Source: Bacillota bacterium
GTDB lineage: Bacteria; Bacillota; Bacilli; Alicyclobacillales; SLC66
Assembly (NCBI GenBank): GCA_021821055.1
Contig: JAKACX010000022.1
Coordinates: 1 to 34,800 of the forward strand
Length of the DNA: 34,800 nucleotides
Direction of reading: 5' to 3'
Positions 15,851 through 23,457 of this stretch are shown piece after piece; position 1 is the first letter of the stretch, and the number at the start of each line of letters is the position of its first letter. The notes beneath the pieces were generated by a model, which worked only from the letters and a program-made list of their open reading frames with translations, was not told the DNA's origin and ran no database searches. The position numbers were made by a program, and so were the translations under genes.

Positions 15851-18600
15851 ACGGTGATAGGCGGTCGTGGGTTGCCAAGGCGTGGAATGATTTTGCCATC
15901 TGGCGGCGGCTGGACTGGGATTTGAGCGGACGGCCCAAGGAAGGGGTGCCGGGCAGTTCAGTGCAGCGGATGCTGAGCTACTTGGTGCCCTTCTGGCCGC
16001 TGATCGTGCTGACCTTCGTGCTGACGTTTGTGGGGATCGTGCTCGGCACGCTGCCCGCGTTCATTCTGAAAGACATTATCAATCAAGATCTTCCAAGCGG
16101 GCGCGTCTCCTTGCTTCTGCACTCGGTGCTTGATCTGGCGCTGGTCTTGTTTCTCGGTTCCCTGGTCGGTGCGGCCGCCACGTATGTGCATGGGAAGATG
16201 ACTGCCGGGATCGTGCAGGATCTGCGCGCCGACCTGTTCTCGCGCCTGCTGCGCCAGTCACCCGACGAGGCGGCGGAGCGCGGGGCGGAGCGCACCTCGA
16301 CGCGCGTGATCAACGATATTGGCATCGTCGGCACCGGATTTGCGGCTGTGGCGTCGAGTCAGAAGGCGATGAGCGGAGTGGTGGGATTTCTTGACACGAC
16401 GCTCGCGTTCATCAGCAACGCCTGGGCGATGCTCGTCATGCTGGTGGCCATGTTTGTGCTGGACTGGCACTTGGCACTGGTCTATCTGATCTCGGTTCCG
16501 CCGCTCTTTCTCCTCACATTTCTTGTGGCGCGCGTGCAGTACACCATGGGTCGCAGGGAATACGAGAGCATAGCCGACGTGAATGCCGTGCTGGTGCGTT
16601 CGGTGGGATTTGTCGGATCCGCATTTGCGCGGATGATGGGACAGCAGCGGCGCCAGCATTCGGAATTTGACCGCGCCAACGCCGCGCTGACGGAGACGAG
16701 CATTGCAGCGCGGGTGATCAGAACGTTCCATGACAGGGCCTACACCCTTCCAATCGCGCTGACGACCGTGTTCATCTGGTTTTACGGGGGCTTGCAGGTG
16801 ATGCACGGGACCATGAGCATGGGGACGCTCATCGCGTTTGCCGTGCTGCTCACCAAGCACACGTACACCCTGGGCAAGTTCATGGGGGCTTTCGTGAACT
16901 TCCCGCATCTGCGCAGTGTGCTCGACCGGATCTTTGCCATGTGGCCATCGGCCGAGGGCGTTCGCCTGGCGTTTTTGCGCCGTCGCCAGGCGGCGCGCCG
17001 CCGACTGTCTCCCTGGAACTGGCTCCGGGCGCATGGCGTGGACAGCCGCGCCCCGATGCCCAGTGTCCGGGGCAGTTCGTTGTGGCGCTTGGTGAAACTG
17101 ACGCTGCCGTACTGGCCGTACTGGCTCCTGGGCATCGGCGACACGCTGTTGACGGGGGTAGTGCTTTCATCCCTCGTTCCGCTGGCGCAAAAGGCGATCA
17201 TCAACACCGCCATTCCACAGCACAATGTCGCGCTTCTCGGCTTCTCCGTGCTGATCATCGGCCTGTATTCTTTCGGCCGTCTGTTCACCATCGTGGCGGG
17301 CTCCTCCGGGCACGAATTTGTCTCACACCGGTCGTTGCAGAGGTTGCGCACGATCGCCTACGACAAGTTGCGCAAGACGATGCCCGCGAGTTATCGGGGC
17401 GTGCCGACAGCGGGCCTGATGTCGCGGGTGGTCAACGACATCAATGCCCTGTACTCGGCGTTCGGTGAACTGTCGGACCTGGTATGGATGTTTCTTCCGG
17501 TCATCCCGGCGTTCGTGCTGATGGGGGTGCTCAACTGGCGCCTCGGCCTGCTGACGGTGCTCGTGACGCTGCTGTTTGTGCCGCTGCTCGGGTATGGCGC
17601 CCGGTTGTTCTATGCGATCAATCGCCGGACGTTCGAAGTGGTGGAGGAACTCAACGGCTTTCTCCTGCGCGAACTGGAGCCGGACCGTATCGCGGCTTGC
17701 GCGGACGAGTCTGTGCGCGAGCGGTTGGAGCAGGAATTTGCAAAGAGCAACGACGAATTGGCGGATCTCGGTTTCACCTCGACCGTCGCGCACGGCTGGT
17801 TCACCACGGTGTTCAATTGGCACGGGCTGCTCGTCACCTCGCTCACGTGGCTCGCTGGCGGCTGGATGATCATGCACGGGCAGATGCTGCTCGGCACGGT
17901 GGTCGCCCTGCTGGTGTACGCGGGCAAGGTGGAGGGGTTTGGGGGCGCGTTCGGCGTCTATCTGGTGATGCGCACGATGCAATCCAATGCGGACCGCGTC
18001 TTCACGCTGCTGGACGACCTGGACGACCGCGCGCCCACCGATACGGCGGCGGGCGTGCCGGAGGGCGCGGCGGTCACGGTGACCAATCTGGAGTTGGCGT
18101 CCGCCGCCGGACCGTTCACCTGGCAGCAGTCCGCCGGAGCCGTGTATGGCGTCAACGATCCGGGCGCGGCGACAGAGATGCGCGAGGTGCTGGCGGGCAT
18201 TGCCCCGGCTCTGCGCGGTGAGATCGGGCGCAGGGCGGACGTGGGAATGGTGGCGGGCGACACTCCAGTGCCCCGATTGACCCTGAGTGAACTGCTGTCC
18301 ACGGCGGCAGGACGTGAGTTGTCGGACCGTGAGGTGCGCCAGGCACTGGAGCAGGTGGGACTGGATCGTGTGACCCCGGCGCTCGTGGTCGTCGCGGAGG
18401 AATGGACGCCACAGGCGATCCGTTGTCTCTCCCTCGCGCTTGTTCTCTTGCACCGGCCCGATGTGGTGGTCGCGGACTGTTCCGCGGTGAACGGGCGACC
18501 GCTGCGGGACTGGCTCCCGGGAACGGCGGTGGTCAGCGCAGGTGGGGAGGTCGATTTTAGGGCATGTGACCGCGTTGTGCAACCGGACGCGGCGCCCTAA
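15847..18600 (+). CDS. Fused two-TMD ABC exporter-like protein with degenerate ATPase domain
   Basis: A 917-residue membrane protein. Residues about 45-365 and 410-720 are two type I ABC exporter membrane domains, each with about six helices and exporter-like segments (STRVINDIGIVGTGF; AGLMSRVVNDINALYSAF). They are joined by a basic linker of about 45 residues where a first ATPase domain would be expected. Residues 740-917 align as one ATPase domain but are degenerate. Walker A is GVNDPGAAT (no Gly-Lys-Ser/Thr), the Q-loop Gln is lost (VAGDTPV), no LSGGQ signature precedes CLSLALVLLHRPDVVVAD, the Walker B Glu is Cys (ADCSAVN), and the H-loop His is absent. The reading frame is intact and coding quality is normal, so the loss looks selected rather than recent. 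ATP-driven transport by this chain alone seems impossible. Confidence 0.85.
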   Translation: MNGDRRSWVAKAWNDFAIWRRLDWDLSGRPKEGVPGSSVQRMLSYLVPFWPLIVLTFVLTFVGIVLGTLPAFILKDIINQDLPSGRVSLLLHSVLDLALVLFLGSLVGAAATYVHGKMTAGIVQDLRADLFSRLLRQSPDEAAERGAERTSTRVINDIGIVGTGFAAVASSQKAMSGVVGFLDTTLAFISNAWAMLVMLVAMFVLDWHLALVYLISVPPLFLLTFLVARVQYTMGRREYESIADVNAVLVRSVGFVGSAFARMMGQQRRQHSEFDRANAALTETSIAARVIRTFHDRAYTLPIALTTVFIWFYGGLQVMHGTMSMGTLIAFAVLLTKHTYTLGKFMGAFVNFPHLRSVLDRIFAMWPSAEGVRLAFLRRRQAARRRLSPWNWLRAHGVDSRAPMPSVRGSSLWRLVKLTLPYWPYWLLGIGDTLLTGVVLSSLVPLAQKAIINTAIPQHNVALLGFSVLIIGLYSFGRLFTIVAGSSGHEFVSHRSLQRLRTIAYDKLRKTMPASYRGVPTAGLMSRVVNDINALYSAFGELSDLVWMFLPVIPAFVLMGVLNWRLGLLTVLVTLLFVPLLGYGARLFYAINRRTFEVVEELNGFLLRELEPDRIAACADESVRERLEQEFAKSNDELADLGFTSTVAHGWFTTVFNWHGLLVTSLTWLAGGWMIMHGQMLLGTVVALLVYAGKVEGFGGAFGVYLVMRTMQSNADRVFTLLDDLDDRAPTDTAAGVPEGAAVTVTNLELASAAGPFTWQQSAGAVYGVNDPGAATEMREVLAGIAPALRGEIGRRADVGMVAGDTPVPRLTLSELLSTAAGRELSDREVRQALEQVGLDRVTPALVVVAEEWTPQAIRCLSLALVLLHRPDVVVADCSAVNGRPLRDWLPGTAVVSAGGEVDFRACDRVVQPDAAP

Positions 18601-18654
18601 TATGAGGATCCCGTACGGCACGAAGGATCGCGGATGGGCGCCGGAGGCAACGTT

Positions 18655-19173
18655 CTACCAGCCGAGACCTTCGAGACGCAGCAGTTCTGCCTTCATGGCC
18701 AATCCGCCTCCATACCCGGTGAGCGTGCCGTCCTTGCCGATGACCCGGTGGCAGGCAGCGACGATCGGCAGCGGATTGGCCCCGTTGGCGGCGCCCACTG
18801 CCCGCACGCTCTTGGGTCGCCCGACTGCCAAGGCGATCTGCGAGTAGCTGCGGGTGGTCCCAAACGGGATCTCCAGCAGTGCCCGCCACACCATCACCTG
18901 AAAGGGCGTTCCCCGGAAATCAAGCGGCAGGGTGAACACCTTGCGCCGCCCGGATAGGTATTCGGCAAGCTGGTTCCGATAGGGTTCCATGATATTTGTC
19001 TCGTGAAGGAGAATGGCGCCGGGCACGTGCTTCTCCACCCACTGCCGCATCGCGTCATACGACTCGTCCGGAAGGGTGATTTGACACAGGCCCTGGTCCG
19101 TGGCAGCCAGGTGGAATGTCCAGGCGCGGTACTGAAGAGTGTCCCAATAAACGGCCGTCGACGCGTGTTTCAC
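18655..19173 (-). CDS. ogt: Methylated-DNA-protein cysteine methyltransferase
   Basis: A 172-residue suicide repair protein that removes O6-alkyl groups from guanine onto its own Cys. The C-terminal domain shows FRGTPFQVMVWRALLEIPFG, TRSYSQIA, GAANGANPLPIV and the active-site ACHRVIG (Cys141). The residue before the acceptor Cys is Ala, where the family motif is normally Pro-Cys-His-Arg. GTG 19173 is chosen as the start because AAGGGAGG precedes it; that GTG overlaps the TGA of adaA by four bases (GTGA). The pair resembles the adaA-adaB operon of Bacillus subtilis and would be induced by methylation damage through AdaA. Confidence 0.92.
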   Translation of the reverse strand: MKHASTAVYWDTLQYRAWTFHLAATDQGLCQITLPDESYDAMRQWVEKHVPGAILLHETNIMEPYRNQLAEYLSGRRKVFTLPLDFRGTPFQVMVWRALLEIPFGTTRSYSQIALAVGRPKSVRAVGAANGANPLPIVAACHRVIGKDGTLTGYGGGLAMKAELLRLEGLGW

Positions 19174-19745
19174 GTTGCGACCTCCCTTCCCATGTCGTAA
19201 TTCGCATGGACGGCCCGGTAAGCGGACGGACTGCACCCGGTCGCCTGTTTGAACACGGTTGAGAAATACGACAGACTCCGGAATCCGACGGCCAGGGCGA
19301 TGTCCGTGGCCGTTGGCCGCAGACCGGACCGCAACGCTTCTTTTGCCGCCTGTATCCGCCTGGCGCGCACATGATCGGCCGGCGTGACGCCCGTGACGCG
19401 TTTGAAAACCCGGTGCAGGTGGCCGGGGCTGACGGCGAGTTCCATCGCGAGCGCATCGAGCGTGAGCGGGTCGGCATAGCGTTCATCGAGGATCGTCATC
19501 GCTCCCTGGACGAGTGCTTCGTCGGGTCCGCACGGGCGTCCGTCAGGTCGGCAGCGCTTGCACGCCCTAAACCCGGCGTCGCGCGCCTCGCCGCCGCTCC
19601 GGAAGATGCGGACGTTGTCCGGCTTGGGCGCGCGGGACCGGCAGGACGGCCGACAGAAGATCCCGGTCGTGACCACGCCGTAGACGTATTGTCCATCAAA
19701 TGTGGTTTCGCAGTTCAGGATCGCCCGCCAGAGCCGTTCGTCCAC
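19170..19745 (-). CDS. adaA: AdaA-type methylphosphotriester-DNA methyltransferase/AraC activator
   Basis: A 191-residue bifunctional regulator. Residues 1-75 are the zinc-binding Ada domain with Cys31, Cys35, Cys62 and Cys65 (IFCRPSC and FRACKRC); Cys31 is the expected methyl acceptor from phosphotriesters. Residues about 85-185 are an AraC-type double helix-turn-helix (LAMELAVSPGHLHRVFKRVT; DIALAVGFRSLSYFSTVFK). Methylation turns such proteins into activators of their own operon. The GTG start has AGGAGG upstream; an ATG two bases earlier is in another frame. A TATAGT -10-like element lies upstream without a clear -35, as expected for an activator-dependent promoter. Confidence 0.93.
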   Translation of the reverse strand: MDERLWRAILNCETTFDGQYVYGVVTTGIFCRPSCRSRAPKPDNVRIFRSGGEARDAGFRACKRCRPDGRPCGPDEALVQGAMTILDERYADPLTLDALAMELAVSPGHLHRVFKRVTGVTPADHVRARRIQAAKEALRSGLRPTATDIALAVGFRSLSYFSTVFKQATGCSPSAYRAVHANYDMGREVAT

Positions 19746-20044
19746 ATCCCTCGCCTCCTGTCCCCACTATACCATCGCCGGACACCGGGGTGAGCCTTTG
19801 CGAATAGGACAGCAAGAATCCGCAAGCCGGACGGAGGAAAGGCATGGTATACAGGAACTGCGGGTGGACCTGTGCGATCGCGGCGCCAGAGGCTTTCATG
19901 GTCGCAGGTGGTGCTTCGTTCACCACGATCGGGTACGATAGGAAGCGACGCCTCGGCGCTAGGTTGGACCGCGGGACGGTGGCTAAGCGTGAACAGGGCG
20001 CGCGCGTACAATGAAGACACACTCTGAGTGTCAGGAGGGATGTA

Positions 20045-20277
20045 ATGACCAACGAGAGCCGTCGCATTCTTGGTCAGGCCATGACCTTGTCCCCATGGAG
20101 CGGGTAGAACTCGTGGAGGAGTTGCTGGCGAGCTTTGATTTTCCGTCGCGTGTGGTCCTCGACGCCGAATGGGGAACCGAAGCTGAAGATCGCCTGCGGG
20201 CTTTCGAGCAGGGTGAAGTGCGGGCGGTTCCAGCCGATGAGGTGTTTTGCCGGGTTGGGGGGCCGACGACTTCGTGA
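20045..20277 (+). pseudogene. Addiction-module antitoxin component, one-base frameshift
   Basis: Starting at ATG 20045, behind AGGAGGG, the frame reads MTNESRRILGQAMTLSP. It then hits a stop, while another frame continues as MERVELVEELLASFDF to DEVFCRVGG. Joined, they match the whole small 'putative addiction module component' family (about 75 residues: helix, LSPxERxELxExLLxSxD, a DxxWxxEAExRxxAxExGEV segment, and a PAxEVF end). The break lies at the CCCC run at 20091-20094, where loss of one C explains the shift. A short 60-residue product could start at ATG 20095. No RelE/ParE-type toxin gene follows; the next gene is alkA. Confidence 0.7.
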
Positions 20278-20366
20278 AGGCTACGTTTCTCTCGGTGACC
20301 GCTGCGGAGTTGACCGACGCGGCGCGGGAAACAAGAGGGCGGACCGGACGCCCCGGAGGTGGTGTG

Positions 20367-21263
20367 ATGGAACGGTTGACGCCCACGGCGCCCTATGATT
20401 TTCCGCAGATGTTGCGGCGGCCGCTGTCACGGATCTCAAAGGCGGTCGCGATCGACCCGGAGACAGCCTCCTATTCCAGGGCCCTGCGCTTGCCGACGAG
20501 AATCGTGCCCGTCACGGTCACAGACGCGGGTGCGGTCGATCAACCGGATTTGCGCCTGGCGTACCCGGATCATCTGTCAGAGGATGAAGGGGCAGCGGTT
20601 CGGGCGACTGTCCGCCGGATGTTTTCCACCGGGATCCGACTGGATCAGTTCCATGAACTCATGTCGGCTACCCCGGAGTGGGAGGATGCGATGGAACGGT
20701 TCCGTGGACTGCGTCCCATATTGGACGCGGACCCGTTTGAATCCATGGTCAAGGTCATCATCGGGCAGCAGCTCAATGTGCGGTTTGCCGCGGCCCTGAC
20801 CGAGCGGCTGGTGGACCTGGGCGGCGAAACGGTCGAGTGGAACGGCGTCTTGTTGCCTGTCTTCCCATCGGCCGAACAGGTTGCACGCTGGTCGTACGAT
20901 GAATTGCAGAGGTGTTCGTTCAGCCGGCGAAAGGCGGAGTACGTCGTCGATTTCGCCCGCTCCGTGGTGGACGGAAGGGTCGACCTGGATGCACTGTGGC
21001 GGATGACGGATGGCGAGATTGGCGAAAGGCTCACGTCTCTTCGCGGGATCGGCCGTTGGACGGTGGAGTGCTTTCTTCTCTTTGGCATGGGTCGCCCGGA
21101 CGTGCTGCCCGCAGCGGACATCGGCGTACAAAACGCGGTGCGGCGGCTGTACGGAATGGACAGGCGGCCGGGAGAGGACGAGGTGAGACGGCTGGCGGAA
21201 CCGTGGGCGCCGTGGCGCAGCTATGCCACGTACTATCTGTGGCAGAGCCTGATCCGCGCGTGA
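20367..21263 (+). CDS. alkA: DNA-3-methyladenine glycosylase II (AlkA-type)
   Basis: A 298-residue base-excision repair glycosylase removing alkylated purines. An N-terminal AlkA_N-like domain (about 1-110) precedes the HhH-GPD fold. The helix-hairpin-helix is LTSLRGIGRWTVECFLLFGM (about 224-241) and the catalytic Asp is Asp251 in LPAADIGVQNAVRR. DPFESMVKVIIGQQLNVRFA is the conserved first HhH-GPD helix. GGAGGTGG precedes the ATG; upstream in-frame sequence overlaps the antitoxin remnant and is not coding-like. It lies near the divergent adaA-ogt operon, forming an alkylation-repair cluster, although it is on the other strand and has no visible shared promoter. Confidence 0.93.
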   Translation: MERLTPTAPYDFPQMLRRPLSRISKAVAIDPETASYSRALRLPTRIVPVTVTDAGAVDQPDLRLAYPDHLSEDEGAAVRATVRRMFSTGIRLDQFHELMSATPEWEDAMERFRGLRPILDADPFESMVKVIIGQQLNVRFAAALTERLVDLGGETVEWNGVLLPVFPSAEQVARWSYDELQRCSFSRRKAEYVVDFARSVVDGRVDLDALWRMTDGEIGERLTSLRGIGRWTVECFLLFGMGRPDVLPAADIGVQNAVRRLYGMDRRPGEDEVRRLAEPWAPWRSYATYYLWQSLIRA

Positions 21264-21320
21264 CTCCGTCGAGAGCGGGAAGGCGGTCTTACCGTCAGCG
21301 CCGCGGGTCGCTGCAAGCGC

Positions 21321-21350
21321 TTGACTTCTGTGGGCAAGATGGGGTACAGT
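21321..21350 (+). promoter_or_regulatory. Probable promoter of the DUF6062-like gene
   Basis: TTGACT and TACAGT are separated by 18 bases. The TTG of the -35 box begins an open frame but is not a sensible start. The ATG lies about 22 bases after the -10 box. Confidence 0.5.
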
Positions 21351-21371
21351 CGTCGTATCGGTTGGAAAGCG

Positions 21372-21767
21372 ATGGAGCTCGCTTTAGCCCATTTCGGGAT
21401 GATAGCTCCTGTTGATGCGCCCCTCACCAAGAGGCAGATCAATGGGAGCTATTTTTATTGCTCTGATTGTCTAGAGTTTCTGGTCAGCCACATCGACGAT
21501 GGCGCGTTGGCGGCGGCGTATCGTCGGTCATCAGGGCTTTGTGCGCCGCACCTGGCCACGGCTGCGGGAATCGTCCACCGCCGCCCGATCGAGCGGCAAA
21601 TGGTCCAACTGGAGCAGCTGGAATCAGCGATCATGGACCGTCTCATCGCTGAACTGACAGCAATCATGCGCAAGAGCGACTACCGCTTCGCAGATGAACC
21701 GCCAGGGCCGGAGAGAGACGCGTGGATTCGGGCCATCCACAAAATCTCGGGTTCTCCGCGGCTATAA
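21372..21767 (+). CDS. Small Cys-containing protein, DUF6062-like
   Basis: A 131-residue soluble protein. A YFYCSDC pair (Cys30, Cys33) and GLCAPH (Cys57, His60) form a possible metal site. The C-terminal pattern (MRKSDYRFADEPPGPERDAW, then IRAIHKISG) resembles the ending of DUF6062 proteins, which carry a similar Cys-x-x-Cys near the start, a 'GLC..H' segment and a 'DYRF..EP..E...W.RA' end. Function of that family is unknown. The start is ATG 21372, with only a weak GGAAAG in front. It precedes the membrane-complex operon by 72 bases and could be transcribed into it. Confidence 0.6.
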   Translation: MELALAHFGMIAPVDAPLTKRQINGSYFYCSDCLEFLVSHIDDGALAAAYRRSSGLCAPHLATAAGIVHRRPIERQMVQLEQLESAIMDRLIAELTAIMRKSDYRFADEPPGPERDAWIRAIHKISGSPRL

Positions 21768-21839
21768 TGTAACCGGCCAACAAAAAAGGGAGTGCACCTG
21801 ACGATGACGGCCATGTTCGAATAACAGGAGGGGATCGGC

Positions 21840-22787
21840 GTGTCGCTGACGCAGACCATCGCGGTGCAGGTCATGCAGGTTCTCTTTGTCTGGTTGGCGT
21901 CCCCGCTGATCAAGGGCATTCTCGACCGCATGAAGGAGTTCGTCCAGGGCAAGCGCGGGCCGAGCGTGTGGCAGGTGTACAGGGACCTGAGAAAGCAGTT
22001 CAACAAGGAGAATGTCGTTCCGCACGACGCGGGCGTGCTGTATCACTTCGCTCCGTACGTGTATTTTGCGGCGCCGCTGGTCGTCACGCTGCTGATTCCG
22101 GTTCTCACGTCGAAGCCGCTGTTCATGGCGTTTGCGGGAGATATGCTGTCGGCCGGATTCATCCTCGGCCTCGGCGCCTACTTCCTGCTCGCGGGCTCGC
22201 TGGCTGGGGCGAGCCCCTACGCGGGAGTCGGAGGCACGCGGGCGCGGTTCATCTCCATGACCGTGGAACCCGTCCTGATCCTGGTGTTGTTTGCGGTCAG
22301 TTTTGTCGCGCATTCGACGCTGCCGTACGTGGTCACCCAAGCACTGTGGTCGCTCGGCTGGTCGCCGGTGCACCTGCTCCTGATCGCCGCGTTCTTTTCG
22401 GTCTTCCTGGCCGAGACGGGCCGCATTCCGGTGGACAATCCGTCTTCTCACCGTGAATTCTCGATGATCGACCACAACCGCACGTACGACTATTCCGGCG
22501 CCTATCTCGCGCTGATCGAGTGGGGAGGGAGCATGAAGTATGTCGTTCTCGGCGTCATACTGCTGAACGTGATCACGTCGCCGTTTGGCCTGTCGCCGGA
22601 TGCGGCGCCGCTGTCGGTGACGGTCGCGGTCGGCGCGCTGTTCGTCAAGCTCCTGATACTCGACGGCGTCGTGGTATGGATCGAGTCGTCGTTCGGCAAG
22701 TTGCGGTTGCTCCGCATCGCCGAATTCATGGCGGGAGGCGCGCTGTGCGCGACGCTGGCCATTGTGGCGCATCTGGTCCATCTGTAG
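21840..22787 (+). CDS. HyfC/NuoH-like membrane subunit of an Ehr/hydrogenase-4-like complex
   Basis: A 315-residue membrane protein of the NuoH/HyfC/HycD family, which anchors the peripheral arm and leads protons and quinone-like substrates to it. It has about eight hydrophobic segments. Residues 25-47 (KGILDRMKEFVQGKRGPSVWQ) are the family's conserved cytoplasmic loop after TM1. VDNPSSHREFSMIDH (198-212) and YDYSGAYLALIEW are the second conserved loop with Glu and Asp residues. The GTG start is set by AGGAGGGG. A six-codon frame (ATG ACG GCC ATG TTC GAA TAA) sits just upstream. This is the first of seven co-oriented genes for one complex. Confidence 0.9.
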   Translation: MSLTQTIAVQVMQVLFVWLASPLIKGILDRMKEFVQGKRGPSVWQVYRDLRKQFNKENVVPHDAGVLYHFAPYVYFAAPLVVTLLIPVLTSKPLFMAFAGDMLSAGFILGLGAYFLLAGSLAGASPYAGVGGTRARFISMTVEPVLILVLFAVSFVAHSTLPYVVTQALWSLGWSPVHLLLIAAFFSVFLAETGRIPVDNPSSHREFSMIDHNRTYDYSGAYLALIEWGGSMKYVVLGVILLNVITSPFGLSPDAAPLSVTVAVGALFVKLLILDGVVVWIESSFGKLRLLRIAEFMAGGALCATLAIVAHLVHL

Positions 22788-22823
22788 TGTTGCGGGTTGA
22801 TCAAACGAGCAGGAGGCGGGGTT

Positions 22824-23453
22824 ATGAACCTGTTGACGTGGATTTATCTTCTCACCGCACTCTTGGCGGTTTACATCGCCGTCACGCACGAACTGCGCGT
22901 CGCCTTGCGCGGGTACCGGTTGCAGACGAGTCTTGTGGCCCTGGTGTACCTGACAGCTGCGATTCGCTCTGCCGACGTGTCGCTCTGGCTCGCCCTGATC
23001 GGACTGGTCGTCATCCGCATTCTGATCATACCGCGCCTGATCGGCAGAAGCTTTGCTCCTGTGGACACGTCGGGGCCGGCGCGCCAGACGCTGTTCAATC
23101 CGTCGTATGTCATCGGGCTGTGCCTCGTGCTTGCCGCCTTCGGGGTGGGCGCCGGCGCGGTGATCGGCGGAACGGACGGGCCGCTTTTGGGGATTGCGCT
23201 GGCAACTCTGCTCGTCGGCCTCGCCACTATCTTCACGCGTCATGAAGCGGCGCTGCAACTCATGGGCGTGTTGACCGCGGACAACGGGGTGGACCTGCTG
23301 GCGGGGCTGACGCTGCTTCGCATTCCCCTGGCTGGCGACTACGCGATATTTATCGACGTCGCCGTCGCCGCCGGGCTGCTGGCCTTCCTGCGTCTGCGCC
23401 TGCGGTCGTACGGAAGCGAACACCTGGACGACTTCAGCGAACTGAGGGGGTGA
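22824..23453 (+). CDS. HyfE-like membrane subunit
   Basis: A 209-residue membrane protein with about seven hydrophobic helices, matching HyfE of hydrogenase-4-like complexes (an extended relative of NuoK). The C-terminal half carries TRHEAALQLMGVLTADNGVD and LAGDYAIFIDVAVA, typical of HyfE. AGGAGGCGGGG precedes ATG 22824; the open frame upstream of it is not coding-like. The next gene starts four bases after its stop. Confidence 0.88.
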   Translation: MNLLTWIYLLTALLAVYIAVTHELRVALRGYRLQTSLVALVYLTAAIRSADVSLWLALIGLVVIRILIIPRLIGRSFAPVDTSGPARQTLFNPSYVIGLCLVLAAFGVGAGAVIGGTDGPLLGIALATLLVGLATIFTRHEAALQLMGVLTADNGVDLLAGLTLLRIPLAGDYAIFIDVAVAAGLLAFLRLRLRSYGSEHLDDFSELRG

Positions 23454-23457
23454 GGCC

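Noticed and set aside
17323-18621. 432-residue minus-strand open frame inside the ABC-like gene
   Set aside because: Antisense shadow with His/Arg/Gln-rich composition.
21814-21834. Six-codon leader peptide before the HyfC-like gene
   Set aside because: It has a start and stop, but there is no regulatory codon run or attenuator hairpin to support a function.
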